Positions 30,901-45,700 of a stretch of DNA of 64,000 nucleotides are shown piece by piece. The notes beneath the pieces are model-generated. The model was not told the origin of the DNA, did not search any database, and saw only the letters and a program-made list of their open reading frames with translations. The DNA comes from Drosophila pseudoobscura. Its lineage: Eukaryota; Arthropoda; Insecta; Diptera; Drosophilidae. Numbering within the stretch: position 1 is the stretch's first letter; each line of letters begins with the position of its first letter. Location: contig NC_046680.1 in assembly GCF_009870125.1 (NCBI RefSeq), forward strand, positions 5,704,001 to 5,768,000. Reading direction: 5' to 3'. A program made the translations under genes and the position numbers.

Positions 30901-31914
30901 CTGGGGGAGTGCTCAGCGTATGTTGTAAAAGTTATAGTCGTGTAACAATGAAACCGCAAAGCCAAGCCCATCCTTCTGCCCTGCTTAGGATCTGTGTTAG
31001 CAATTTTCTTTGGTTTATGCGCGCTTTGAGTTTTTGTTTAGAAAGTTCTGTTCTCGTACTTTATATACATATGTACATATGTATGTATTGGTGCAGTTCA
31101 TGGAGTAAAACAAGTTGGCAATGCTTCACAGAATGCATTGCCCACGCATAAACCGTTGACCATTTGTCATCTCTGCACTCTCTACTCTCTATGCTCCCTA
31201 GCATTGCATCCATGAAACATTTTACAAAGTAATTTAAACGTATGACGACAGCCAGCAGCAGTATAAGCAGTCCGGTGTGAGGGGGTGGCCGAGCGGTTCA
31301 GGCAGGCAAAACGCAAATTAATGATACGCAATTGCGGCAAATCGCACGCTTCCATGTGGGCGACATTTTGTTTGAAGTGCACTTTGTCCCCTGCATGTGT
31401 GCAGTGGCCCATTGATGCGGTGGGAGAGGAAGGGAGCCGCCCGTGCTGTAATTGTATGCTGTAGAGCTTGCTTGTTCTTGCCCTCTTCTCCGATTGTATG
31501 CTCGACTAGCAGACAGATTGTAGCCGCTTGAATATAGAGAAGTTTGAAACAACTTAAAATTATCTAATACTCTAAAAATAGATATTCGTTTGCTGTGTAC
31601 TTGTAGCATCACGCCATCTGCTGTATCTGGTAAGGCCTTTTCCGTGCCGCTTTGCTATGTTATGTTATGTTGAGCGAACGCTACAGGGAGTACAGTAGTC
31701 GGTACTGTGCACCAATTTGCAGCTATCTAGAAACCATTCGCTCGCTCTCTCTTTCTTTTTTTGTTGCTTTGCATATTTGTCTACCTTTATGCACTCGGTG
31801 TGGCTGCGCTGCTGCCGCTGCTGTCGCTGTTGATGATGGTTTCTGTTGTTGCTTTTTGTGCTGTAATTTTTTCCGCTTCCTTTGTTTTGCGCCAGGCTTT
31901 TGCTGTCGTCGCCG

Positions 31915-31950
<36 letters not shown>

Positions 31951-32318
31951 TTGTTTTCTGCCGTCGCCGCTGCGTCTGTTATTATAAGCAGAGAGCTTTT
32001 CCCGTTTTTGCAAATTACTTCCACTTCTCGTTTCTAGCTCTCCAAGACCCTCCCCCTAGATGCCTATTGTTTGGTTTCTTTGGCGGGGGTCCATTCGGAG
32101 TGTGTAACTACTTCCTTTCCACTATCCACTGTATCCCTCACCATCGCTTTCCGTCTCTCTCAGCCTCTTTCTATCTCTCTCTATCGCTCTCTTTGGCTAA
32201 TCACAGTCCTGCCAAAACACAGTCATCAATATCCCCATTCCACAAAACTCATGTCGAAACATGTCTGCAATAACCGTTGATGCAGCGCTATTTTGTTCTC
32301 TAATTTATGGCATTGTCC

Positions 32319-32349
<31 letters not shown>

Positions 32350-35300
32350 TGCTTATCATTGAGACACGCACGCTCTGGAACGGTATGAAATATGAGGCAT
32401 GCCACAATAGAATGGGGGAAACCGTCTGAGGAATGAAAACGAGACATGGGTCTGGAAATTGAATTCGAAGTGGGCTAGAATCCTACAGAATACTACAGTG
32501 CATATAGCTGGACCTATCCAAATCTCATCCTACATAGATATGATATCGTTATTTTAATTAAATTTCTATGCAAATATTTTTGAAACGCAGGAAGGACAAG
32601 GCCTAAACGAAATTTAAACTAATTAAAATGTTTTGCCCCATAAATCAACAAATATTCTTACACCCCATTGCTACCACTCCCCCTCCCACTCCGCCTCTGT
32701 CCCGTCCTACCACCTACTAGGTTATGTTTCCCCTTTAGTTAATTTCGAGAAGTTTTCGAGCGCGTTATGTGGGAGAAGTTGAGAAAGGCGAGGGCTCGAG
32801 AAAGATGAAGAGGGATTTTTGTTGCTCTTTACTCGCGCTGACAAAGTTTGTTAGTTTTAGCGCCAATTTTAATGTGCAAACTTTTAGCGCAGACTGTTTC
32901 GGGCCACGTTTTCTCCCGCAGAGATCGCTTTGGGTTGAATGATTAGCAAAAGTTTTTCATTTTGTGTCTCACTTACTAGAAAACTAGAAAATTCAGTTTA
33001 GTCTTTCGCTTGGTCTCAAAAGAAGTTAGGAGCCAAATGGCGTCGACGATGGGGAATTTTCCATATTTTTCAACGGAAATTTATCCGCAGAACAGAGGAA
33101 TCTTCCCTCTCCCAAAAAAAAAAAATAAACCAAACTGGAATCAATTTCCGTTTCCCCTTAAATCTCTTTCATCAACACCTTCAATCAAAAATCAATTCTC
33201 CTCCGCGTTGCGCCATCAATCAAGCTGGTTATATTTATGAAACGTGCCTTTTGGCTCCATAAAAAATAGGATCCTCTGAGAGAAAGCAGCAAAAAAATCG
33301 CTATATTTTATCAGAATTTTCAATTAAATTTGGTAATTGTGAAAAATAATAAAGCAATAAATACAACCGGGGTGTGTGGGGGGTGTGTGGGGGGGGGGGG
33401 GGAATGGAAAGAGGAAAAGCAATAAAACAATAAAAACGCTGCCATTCATTTTCGCCTGCCAGTGGCAGAGACCGACCCCTCCGATGATGATGATGACGAT
33501 GATTTGTGTAATTCGCGCCCTGGCGAACAATTTTTCAATTTAATTAAAGCACCTCTCCCCCCTCTCACATACGCTCTGGATCCGAATCCGAATCTGGATC
33601 TGAATTTATGGATACATGCCGCCGTGCCCACTCCCCTGCTGACAGCCGATAGTCGTCGGGTCGAAAGAATTACAATTTCAATTTTCATGCTCTCCCATTA
33701 ATATGTGTATTTACCCACCCACATACATATGTGTGTGTGTCGTGCCTGAAATTTATATCAGAGATCTACTACATGACCTGAAATTGCATTTTAAAAAACC
33801 AGCAAGGAATGCCTCGCAGAGAGAAATACAGATACAAAACAAACAAAAAAACAACAACAACAACAACAACAAAACAATCTGTAATTGATGGAGTGCCAAA
33901 TTGACAAATGATTGACAACATTGATATATCCAATATGCAAAAAAAACAAAAAATAAAGAAAAATCATCATTTATGCAATTCAATATGTGATACGTTCCCG
34001 GCGGAATATCCATTCCCATTTTGAGGGAAAAAGTTAGTGGGCTCGCCTGGAAAACCAATATTAGGTGGGTGGAAAACCTGGGTAATAGTATTTCCTTAAG
34101 ATTAAAGGTACATATGTATATATTTTTGCGTTCCAATAAAGCTTTGGAAAATGGTTTTCAGAAATGCCGGGCGGGGCCCTTCCCAAACTATTTTTTATAG
34201 ACCCTGCTGCAAATGACACAACACCCTTTTTTGGGCAACATAGTATATTTTTCTGGAGAGCTCCGGTCACACCCCGCGATACAAAAGTCAAAAGTAAAAA
34301 AGTCACCACCAAATCCGAGGGGGGGAAAAAAAATATATAGAGGCCAACCGCCCCGTGGCCGCTCTCTTCGCTCTCTTTTCATCAATCTTTGTTAATCATT
34401 TTTCCCTACATGGGAAAATCTAAAAAGGGAAAAAGAATATTTGTATTTCCCTTACCCACCGCATAGCCTATTTTTTCAAAGGAGAGTGGCGTATCCTCGA
34501 CGTGGAAAAATTGGAAAACTCTTCTCTTTTTTTTTGTTGTTGTGCAGGCGCCCGCAGTTTTTCATTCGTACATATATGTATGTACATATATTCTCTGTAT
34601 ATATATTCTCTTTCTCCTCGCTCGAATAATATTCTTTTATTTTGTTGGCTATGGGAATGCTTTCATTACCTTTCTGGGGGTTTTCACAATTGGTTTTGAG
34701 GGCGAACTAAGGCTCTTAGGGGTATTACAAGATTACAATCTTTATAAGCACTCTATATTGATGGAGCCATCTATGAGGAGAGATACCAAAGGTGATGTGA
34801 TCTCTTCACGGCCAAAATTTCATTTTAACAAAATATCTCCAATAAGACGATGGTAAAACATTTCTAAAGCCATACGAAACTACCGATGGAAGTACAGATG
34901 ATAATGCTGGAGGGAAAGATTGTTTGAAAGGTTATCAAACTTGATTTTAAGTTGGATTCAAAGTAAACCTAAACTAAACACAATGATTAGTTTCTATCTC
35001 GGTCCATGGATGACCTTTAACATTTTTTTTTGGCCTCAATTCTCTTTTGTTTTAGTTGGGATTCGGGCTGGGATTTTCCGTCATATTTAGGAAAAGGTCA
35101 CATCTCCCCCCCCACCCCCACTCCCACCCACTGTCTTTTTTGTTCTCATTGTTGTTGCCCCCATTTGTTGCTCTTTTGTTGGGTTTTCATATTTTGTTGT
35201 CCATCGTAGAAAATTAAAAGTGCAGAGCGCTTTGTTTCAATTCGTCCTCTGCTCTGGCTGTGCTCTTCTGTGCTGTGTGTGTCTGGAGGGAAGGGAAGAT

Positions 35301-36728
35301 TTGTAATTTCCTCGCACAGTCACAAAGGGATCCTCCAGCTAATCTAAGGGACAATGAGACAGGACAGGGCCCAAAGAGTATGAGGGCCGAAGATTTCCAT
35401 ACCCTTGCCGAACCAAATTGAACAGTTTTCCTAAGAAATACAATCGAAATACTGTCGCATCTGTATGTGTCCTGTCAAATCGTAATACCCTCTAAAAAGG
35501 GTATATCCCAAAATGAGCAGCGAAAAGGGGGGCCCCCATCGCCATTTGTTTGTCTCCCTCACCGCCATGCATATCTATCCGCCTGGTCTCTATCTATCCC
35601 TATCTCTGTCTGTCGTGAGGCACACAGCTGCGCTCCTGCCGCTGCTGCTCCTCTCTCACCTTGGACAAATGCAAGCAGGAAAGTGGGAAAGTGGGAAAGG
35701 GATGGAGAGCGAGAGCTGGAGCCGGGATTGTCGGCGGCTTGAGACTCATTTACAGCTGCAGCTTTTAATCTTAATTTTATAGTAGTGCCAAAGGTTTGCC
35801 TTCTTCGTCTTCTTCTTTCCCTCTCCTATGCAAACAAACTGCACTTTTGTACTTTTGTGGGGAGTTTTTCTCCTCTCTATCTGCTCGTCCTGCTCTTCAG
35901 CCCTATCTCTGTCTCTCCAACACTTTTTAGTGCCACTCTAGGACTTGTTCAAGAAACTGTGCGTGTCTGTTCACGTTCAGAACTAATTTAAACAGTTTTA
36001 ATATGCGTTTGGCATATGTACGCAACCACACCTCTCGAGTGCCAGCCGCCCACTAATTAGAGAGACAAATTTATGGCAAAATATTATACATATGTATTTA
36101 TAATTATATGTCCATACATACATACATACATACATACATAAATACATATGTGTAAATTGAGAGAATTATGAGAATTATTTAACGGTATTTGCCATCCAAT
36201 TAGGAGCCCAAAATGTTCATAATTGTTTGATCCAATTTATTGTGTAATTTTAATTAGATTTTGAATAGAAAATATGTACAATTTAAAACGGGAAAAGTAT
36301 CCTCCTTACCCACTAAATAAATAATGTGCAGAAGAAAGCTGTTTGAAATCTACACTTTTAGACGATTAATAGGATTATGATCCAAAAATTTCTATTATAT
36401 TCGTTTTTGTGCCTCAAACCCGTCCCGTGCCGTATCTTTTTTCATTGAAACTGTTCCACTGTTCCACTGTTCCACACATCCTGAACGGTTAGTGCCACTC
36501 CTTCAGCAGCATTTATCCGCTGTACTTTCTGGTCCTTCGGGGAGGGGGGCCGCACACAAATTGGCTTCAAATCTTTTGACATGCTACGTCAAGTTTGTCA
36601 TATGTCCTGCATACACACTTCGGGATGACAAGGATCGGTGTGCAAGCTCCTCCAAGTCCGCCTTGGGCCGAGACACGACAGAGCAAGAAAATTGTTTTAA
36701 AGTGTGTCAGCATTTGCCTGTCTCTTTG

Positions 36729-36759
<31 letters not shown>

Positions 36760-39700
36760 GGTGAAACTGCTTGGAATTTTAATGAAGGGGGAGGCTCCTC
36801 CACCCGGCTCGTGCTTCTTGTGGCCAGCCAGTCGGCAGAGATTTGTCTGCTCCCCAGCCTGCCAGCCAGTCGAATCCCCTCCTTAACGGCAAGCGCTGCT
36901 GCTTTGCATATTTTTCCATTAAAAGCGATTTAAATACCTTTTGCTAGGCTTTCCCATTTCCATTCCCATTCGTCTTATCAAGGGCTCTCTTTCGACACTT
37001 TGGCGTAGGAGAAGTTCTCTTCTCCCTGCCCCCTGGCTCAAGGCTGGCGGAAAAGATTGAATTTTATAATAAATTTTGCCAGAAGAAGACGCCACCAACC
37101 AGCAACCAGCACAGCACACTATCTACAGCCGCAGCGAGCCTGTCGTTCGCCTGGAGATTTATACCCAAGGGCTACCCAAGGGCTACCCAAGGGTTAAAGT
37201 CAACATGTCTCTCCTTTTGGTTATCCTTGCGGCTGTGGCTGTGGCTGTGGCTCTGGCTCTGGCATGCAATTGATATTGAAATTGAAGGTTGGGGGGGGGG
37301 GCAAGTGTCAAAGGTAAAACAGTGTCGGGGGAAATGGCTTTGTCAAAGGAAACCTCTAGACCTCCACACCTCAATCGTATAATCGTATTATTTAATCATT
37401 ATCAATACTAAATGGATCTCTTCTCTTCTCTTTTTGCAGGTAATTTCCCTCTACCTCTACATCTACCTCTACCTCTACCTCTCCCTTGACCGACCGACCG
37501 CATGTGGATTAAATTGACCAAAATATCTTCCGTCTAATTGTGCGGCGCATTAAATGCATTAAGTACTGCAAATTGTGGCCATTATTACAATTACAATTGT
37601 TGTTACGAATTTATTGTTATTACTACTATTATTATTGTTATTATTATGATGTACAAAGGCACCTCTCAAGTGGCGGCGCAGACCGCAAGATTGAGTTCTG
37701 TATGCCACATACAAAAATAACGTATACGCCGCGGAGAACAAATCAAATCAGCAGCGCTTAAGTGCCAGCAATTCAGACAGCAATGTAGTTGATACGAACA
37801 CACACACACACACATACACATACACACACATACACCTACATACACCTACATATATTATTTATGTTTATTCTGTGTATTTCCTCGAGCACTTCAGCCATTT
37901 ACGAGTACATACGTATGTACAATCTTTAAATTTAATCATAAATATGAAAGTACACAACAGATAATGTATAATACAGTTTATGGCTGATTTTGGCACTTTA
38001 ATTTACTTGAATATTATATTTCCAACATGAAGAAAGGCTGGCAATGGCAATGGCCAGAAGGATGGGAATATGCCAACTTGTTGCCTAATAACATGTTCAT
38101 AACATGACTTTTATGCAAATCAATCTGTATTTAAAGACATTCCAATTAAGTAACCAAAGAGAGCCACGGGCCACACATAAATCCTTCTTCTGTAGACAGG
38201 CCACGAAAATGTGGCTGAAATCCGATAGATGCCCAGGTATTTATTTGATAATAAATATTTTCAAACAGTCTACAGCTGTGTCTGCAATGCTGTGCCTGTG
38301 GACAACAGGAAAATATCGAAATCACGTAGCTCTGGGCTAGAAGATGCTCTTTCCTTTCCCTGGGATGGGTGAAAACATCTATGTATACAGAGATCCGAGA
38401 TGGAGCCTCTTCTCAGCCATTTCTTATAGCTAATATGCCCCAGAGTACCGCTTCGCTTGTGTGTGTGTGTGTGTGTGTCTGTGTGTGGCGTGTAAACATC
38501 TTGAATTTTGGATTACATTTTTGGAATATCCAAAACATTTTCTTCACGTTTTTCGGGGTTTTGTTTACGTACTCTAGATGCGAAATGTCGAAATGTTTGT
38601 ACGGATTGCGGATAAAATTCCTTTTCTGACTTTGTTCTAATCTTTCGACAATTCCTCCGTCGTTTTCCACACATTTTCCTTGGCTGTGGCTCTGCTGATT
38701 CCCGTTTCCGATTTGCCGATTGGCCCCAATTCGTTTTCGCCGTTGAATTTATGAAACTTTTAAGATTTAAGTTTTTTTCAATGGCCAGCCTTTCTCCTCC
38801 TCCTCCTCTCCTCTCCTCCCCTCCTGCCCAGCTCTGTTGGCGGAAACTTTGTGGCCAGAGAGAGAGAGAGAGGGAGAGGGAGAGGGGGGGCTTTGAGTAC
38901 TTCATTAGGTCGCTTTGTTGCTCATTAAGTGCGCGCATTACTCGAACCAGGGAGTAACTTTTCAGGCGCAAACACACGGGCTTTTTTGTATACCCTTCCC
39001 AATGGGGGCATGGCCCCATCTGCAGGGGGGCTTGTGGGGGCTTTAAAGTCCAGTCTGTGATAGAGGGTATCCGATGGTTCTGCCTTGGGGGGAGTTTCCT
39101 TTAATGTGTTATGTAAATACGTTTCGAAGCGATGCCCCCCAACTACTTGGCGCCCTCTGCTGCGCCCTTGCTGTTGCCCTTTCAGTTTCAATCAGTGGCA
39201 GCCGCAGCCGCAGACAGAGACGGCGACGCAGTCAGAGGAGCCCTGCCTGCATGTTTTCATTATTAATGCCTCCACCGGCTGCCACATCCCATGCCCCACC
39301 GCTGTCTGCGGCGCGCCGTCTTTTGCTGACTTGGCTTTTCGTCTAGAGTTGCAACCACATTGCGCTGGTCATGGCCCAGACTGCTGCTGCTGCTGCTGCG
39401 TTGCCCTCGGCTCGAGTGGGATTCTGTTTCCTGTTTCACTGTGGCTCTTTTCCCCTGTTCCTCTTTGCCGGTGGCAGGTTTTACGCCGTTCTGCCAAATC
39501 AATTGTTTGTAATGAACTTGCAACAGAATGGTGGCAGTACTCGGTGGCAGCCACCATGGAATTGTGAATGGAGTACGCCTCAGGCGAAACTGAGGCTAAA
39601 TCAAGTCTTAAATGTGACGAGAGACGACACCCCTCCCCCTTCCTCCCACCGCCCACCACCCACTCTCGAATGCTCGTCCTGAAAGTGTTCCCGTGTTCCG

Positions 39701-42700
39701 GGTTCATCTTCCGCCCAAGAATGCCGTTACAACAGCAATTGAAATTAATTAGTGCTGTAATTTGATTAAGCACAACATCTCTGTCTTGTCTCCGCCTTGC
39801 CCCCCCCCCCTGTCTCCCGTCTGTCTGCATAAATACATATATTAGGCAGCCAGAACGTTCATAAAGTCCTCGCAAGTATTCCCGGGCGTACATATATTTG
39901 CATTGCGGCTCCCGAAAGATGGTTCATGCTTTGCGCTTCCTCATTAACTAATTGCCCCTCGGCCTTTCAGCATTTTGGGAGATGTTCGCGTGAAAAACCG
40001 CGACAACAAAAATACACAAAACACGACACGTGTTAAGGACACACGCATACATATGCAAATGAAGGGAGGCGCAGGCCTCTCTTGCCACCAACGAAAGTCG
40101 ATATAATTGAAATGGTTTTTTGGTGTTGCCCTTCCAGGGTATATCCATGGCATCCGCAACCAACAAAGATATAGAAGAGAAAAATGACAAGATTAACGGC
40201 CATCAAAGTGCCACAGAGGAGACACGACTGGGCACGACGTCGTCCGCTCTGCTGAGGACCATCCACTTTTTCGACTCGCTCTCTCGGCTTTCGGGGAGAC
40301 CAGCGCCAGAAAGGGATAGCAAGCGTTATGCGTTCTGCACTCGTCGTCTGTGATTGTTTTAGCTGATAAATAAATCGGAATATTTAAAACAAATGATTGT
40401 GAAACCATAGTCGATGACGTTTGGCAAACGGATGGTCCTCGCAAGAGAGCAGATGTGATGAGGGTGTGGCCTTATTGTAGTCTCGTATTCACACGATCGA
40501 AACCTGAGTTTCGATCCAAATGTAATAATCTTTGATGGTCCCCATGTGTAGGGTATTCCTACAAGTTTTCGCTCTGTCTGCTGCTTTGGTGGCATGAACT
40601 TTGCCAGGCGTCTGTGCACCCCCCCACCCCTCTACTCACACATCTCATTTTCATTGTCTTCCTCACTCGCTTTCCCTTTGTGTGGGAGTGGGGGAGCGGA
40701 GCACTTGAGGGGGGGGGGGGGCATCTGTTAACAACTTGAGCCACATTGACGCCTCCATGTGAGCTGTGAGATTTACATAACAGCTGGTTACGCCCAGCCG
40801 CCCTGCCCCCAGCCCCCACCACATGCCGGGGCAGGGCTTTGGCTTTTGTTCTTCTGTTCCCCGCACAAAGGAAATTGCCAATTGCAAATCAATTTAGGCA
40901 ACAACTTTACATAAATCAAATGCTCCAGCACCGTCAGCTGTTTCGAATGCCTTTTGGGGCCAATTGGAAAAACTGAAAATGTGGGCAAAACGGGACGCAA
41001 ATACGAATTGAAACATATGGCTGCAACGTTGAGAGATGCAAAGATGTTATGCCTTCAGTTTATTTGCCAACAAACGAAATAAGGAAGAAATTTTTGCAAA
41101 TTTACAATTTACAAAAGACCAAAGCCAGAAAAAGTTGGCCCTGCCTTCGTTCTTCCTACAAATTTGCAAACGAGGCAAAAACAAAAGCAAAAAGGTACAA
41201 GAATTTTTTAATAAAATACTAAGTAAAGTTCGGTTGGAAAACAAGGAGTAATGGAGCACAGCACATTCCTCGTCTCGTCTCGTCTCCGCAAATCAAACCA
41301 AAAACCGAACCAAAATCCATTTGCGCCCTTGGAGGCCACACTTGACTGAGTCTCTACTTTGGCTAGGACACCCTACCATGGCCCCCTCTCCACCGCTTTC
41401 TCCCTGTGGCCCTCAAAGCGAGCCTTTCTCTTAGTTCTCAGTCGATGCAAAAGCAGCTCAAAGTGATTGATGGCTGAATGCATAAATTATTGATGGCCAT
41501 AGACAATGCTGCTGCTTCTACCGACTGGCAGATGACAGGGTGGGGGGGGGATGCCAATGAGGAGGGGGAGAAAGAGCTAGCGGGGAGCAGGGAGCTGGGA
41601 GCGCTCTGCGGTTAGTTACAGCCACAGACAGGCAACTGAGAATTGACAGGTGAATAGGGGAATATACAGATACGAATATAATAGAATATAGTAAATAATA
41701 TAGCACCAGATATGGAATGCAGCCACAGATAATGGCGAAAATTAGCAAAAATAAAAGAAAGAAAGCTAACAAAAACAACGACAATTAAAGGTTTCTTGAA
41801 GACCTGGTGGAATGGTGGAAGAATAGAGTAGTACATATCACAATTCTGGGAATATATTTTATCCCCTCTTAAATTCGAAGTCTCCTCCTCCTCCTCGTCG
41901 AATCCTCGCCAAATATAAGGCATTTTTCAGCTTCCTTTGGTGTACCTTTTTTCTTTGTTTTGTGTTTGTTGTTTTTCCTTTTGGTATTGATTTCGTCAAA
42001 AGCTTTTTATAGATCTTTGCTCGATGGCCTAGTCGAGTGGGTCGAAAAGAGGCGTAAAAACAATTTAAGCGTAATTTGAAGCTTAAAGTAAACAGACAAA
42101 TGCGAAACGAAATGGAGAACTGGGAATAGGGGGGTGTATGGAGGGACGGGGACGGTGACGGGGACGGGGGGGCGGGGGCCTCACTGTTGTAATTGCTGTG
42201 TTGACTGATGATCGGATGGCCATGTTTGACAGTTTAATAGCCCCGACGGTCATGGGGGCACCCTGCCTGTCAAATGCTGGCGAATCATTTGGCAAACGAG
42301 AGAAAAAATACAAATAAATCCCCCAATATACGAAAATCGAATGGAAATTCCGCCTATCGACTCGTTTGAGGAGTATGTAATACCGTTAGTACCGATAGCA
42401 TCTTGAACGCTTTGGATATTTCGATATAGACCCTATTTTGTCGAGTTCAAAGCTCAAAATGTTTTCGCCTCTTGATTTGATGGTTTTACAGATCTTTAGT
42501 GGATAGAATATTGTTTCTTAGATGCCCTTCCGTTTCATAGATGTCTAACTAAAGTCCCACGATAGAATTCCCAGCTCAAAGAGAGGGAAAGAGCCAGCAA
42601 ATGGGACGGACTGAGCGTGAAGAGTCCTCGTTCTTTGGAAAATGTTAATTTGTGTTGATATACAGATACATACATAGATGTGGTGCTCCCCTGCTTTGAA

Positions 42701-45700
42701 TAGACTCTCAAGTGAGGCGCCCATTAGCCATGGGCCAGGCCAACTAAGGGTTAATGTTTGCCCCACCCCCCGTGGACGAGGATGTGCCCCCCATCCTACG
42801 CTTTTAATTCGTTGCAGCATTTTTTCTTCCTCCATTCATTCCATTTATTCATTTTTAGCTGTTGCTCTGCCGCTGCTTCCGCTTCTGCTGGCTCTTTTGA
42901 TTCCTGCCCAAGTGCGTTAAGCTTTCAAAGCTGAGCCGGCTTAAGAGCTTTGCAACTGTTGTTGCTGCTGGCTGAGGTTTACACTTTCTAAAGGTAACAT
43001 ATCCGACGCACGCCCAGGGGCTAAACAGGGGCCTATCAATGGCCCCGGAGGGTGGCCGAGGAGCGAGAGGGGGGGGAGCACAGGCATGTATGGAAATTGG
43101 AATCATTGGAAGGCGAGGCAGAAGAGGCTCCAGCAAGCATGATAAGTAGGCATGGGCGGGGAGGGGTGGCTAGGGGGGGGGGTATGATGATATTGACATG
43201 TGTCACATATGTTGCGCTCACTGAAGTGTGGGAGTGGGAGAAATCGAATGAAAAGAAGAGAAAAACCGCCAGCGAGTGTCGGAGGAGAGGGAGAGGGAGA
43301 GGGAGAGAGAGAGAGCAGCTCTTGAGATGTCGAGGAATGTGCTCCAAATTGCCCCATAAATATTTATCGCCCTCCGTGAAGGCAACGAAGGAAGGAGGAG
43401 GAAATCATTTATTCATTTACCCCAGAAATGAAATTTCGGTTTATGCCACTCGCACACACACGAGTACACATACATACATGTATACACGTGTATGTGTATG
43501 TGTATGTGTATGATATTATGATAGATTTATGATTTTCTCAAGAAATAATTGAATTTCGCCAAAAAAAATAACAAACAAAATCCGATTTAAAAGCAAAAAG
43601 AGAGGGTGGTGGGGAGGGGAGGGGGGGGGAGACATGTCTCAAGGAAATTCCATTAGCCGTATCCTACATGCATCGCTATCGCTTTAACGGCACAAGAAAC
43701 GTGCTTTAAATCCCAAAATTATCAAAGTTTGCTTTTTCTAGAAGAATCGAAAGAGAACCCAAAACGGAAAGTGAAACAAAAATTGGAATCCAGACCAGAC
43801 CTTGTACCCCCCCTCACTCTTTCTGACTGTGTGGTTGTCGACAATTTTTTGCAATTGACTTCTCTCCCTATTTCTGAAACCCCCATCTAATCTGTCAAGG
43901 TTGATTTAAGGCGAGTGAGTGGTATACATAGATATGTAGATAGGGGGGGGGGGGGGACTCTGGTGAATGCATTTCATTGTTCTCCCAAAGACAACTCTTT
44001 GCCCTCAAAAAGGGCCAACGATTATTTGATCTATGAAACATTAAGTTTTATGGAAAGCAAAGGAATAAATGAATCGTCAAAGATTCTACACAGATTTCAG
44101 CGATCCACTATTTCATAGACTCTCGGTTTTTGTCAATTTAGAAACATTTCTGGGGCTAAAAACCCGCCTGCAAAATAAATTGGTTTTTGCGCAAAAAACA
44201 AGGCTTCACGAGGGACGACGGAGGGAGGGAGGTAGGATGGGAGGTAGGGGGAATGGACTCCAATGGAGGTGCCACATTTCAGTAGCCCAATTAAATGTCA
44301 CACCCGAAATGCGCTCGAAATAAAGTTTAATATGCATTTTCATAATTTATACCAGAGCCGCCCAGAGCCAAAGTTGTCTGCTGGCCCAGCCCTTCCCCTG
44401 CCCCCCTCCCCACCCAGCAATCCATCCGAATCTTTGAGTCTAAACTAGTTTACCCAGTTGATTGGCTAGCTGTTTGGCTTGGACTGGCCTGGGCGGCTCT
44501 GGGTTAACGACTCTGAAAGTCTCCCCAAGAACAGAGCCAAGAACAGCCCACGCAGCAGACCGACCTGCTGGGACTGCCACTGGGAGCTCCACTTAATGGC
44601 CTGACGACCCAAAAGATACTCGCAGTAAAAGCAAACTCAAGTCAAATCAAATCGAGTAAATATTAATGACGATGGCAGCCAGCAGAAAGCAGAAATAAAT
44701 TATTGCACATTTACAGCTTCAAGAAAATCACATTCGAATGTCTTTCATGATTCGATGGATCTCCAATGCGATTAGTTTGCTTTATCTCTCTCTCTCTCTC
44801 TGGGTGTGTGTGGATGTCAAGTGAGTGGCAAAAAAGGGTTTGACCCTCCAACAGAGTTCGTAAATAAAGGGTCTCAGGTGGTGCCTCTCATGATGATGAT
44901 GATGATGATTGTAGAAGATTACCCTCCATTACCATATGGTTGAGTGGCCAACAAGCTGGTGTCCTTCCGATCAACTCTGTCTCTCTCTCTCTCTCTCAAT
45001 ATTTACGTCTGATTGGCTCTGAGCTTTACTTCGGATTAGCTGCTTAGGAGAATAGAGGGGCCTAGAGGCATGAGAGCCCCAGGAACATGCCAAATCATGG
45101 CTCCCCCTTTTATTGAACTTCTGTTCCGTTTGGCTCTTTCCCTGGGCCATTAGTGTGGGAAACCGACGATTGTTAATTACAAAAGCCACAAAGGAAAAGG
45201 CTTAAAGAAGAGGGACAGCAGGGAAAAGGAGCAAGAAAAAGGGTTAAGAGCCGCCTAACAAGCTGCAGCTGGCATCAAATTTCTGCATTCGCAATGACAC
45301 AGAAAGAGACAGAGAGAGAGAGTCAAAAGAGTAGCCCGAAGGAGCTGCAGAATAACGAAGCAGTCGCAGTCAGTCCCCCCCTCTCAAAGGGGCACGGGGC
45401 ACGGGGCAGGGGCAGCGGCAGGGGGCAGTGCACACGAAATGATAAGCGCGCCAAGTGCACACAGCAATCAGGCAGGCAGCAGCCGGCAGGGAGGGAGATT
45501 CAAGGGGGGACTCGAAGATATGTACATATATCTAAATATATAAATTACATACGTACTATATATAGCTTGTACATGTAGTATATATATGTACATATATATA
45601 TTTTATTTATCAAACGTGATTTTTCCCTTCTTCTTGTTTTCTGTTCGTGTCTGTCTCTCCTTTGGCTTTGTTCTTTGGCTCGTCCGAAGAACCTGTTCAA

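Noticed and set aside
31285..31310. tRNA-like A-box (GGTGGCCGAGCGGTT) in the LRP1 intron
   Set aside because: It resembles the 5' part of a Ser/Leu tRNA, but no anticodon arm, B-box (GGTTCGAATC) or acceptor pairing follows within 90 nt.
33360..33405. G-quadruplex element
   Set aside because: Runs of G up to about 12-13 could fold, but similar G- or C-runs recur at 37290, 39800, 40710, 43947 and 48568, so this looks like a general microsatellite habit of the genome.
38513..39019. 168-codon minus-strand frame
   Set aside because: Overlaps GA/CT microsatellites, shows no signal peptide, domain or splice context, and has competing frames on the other strand.
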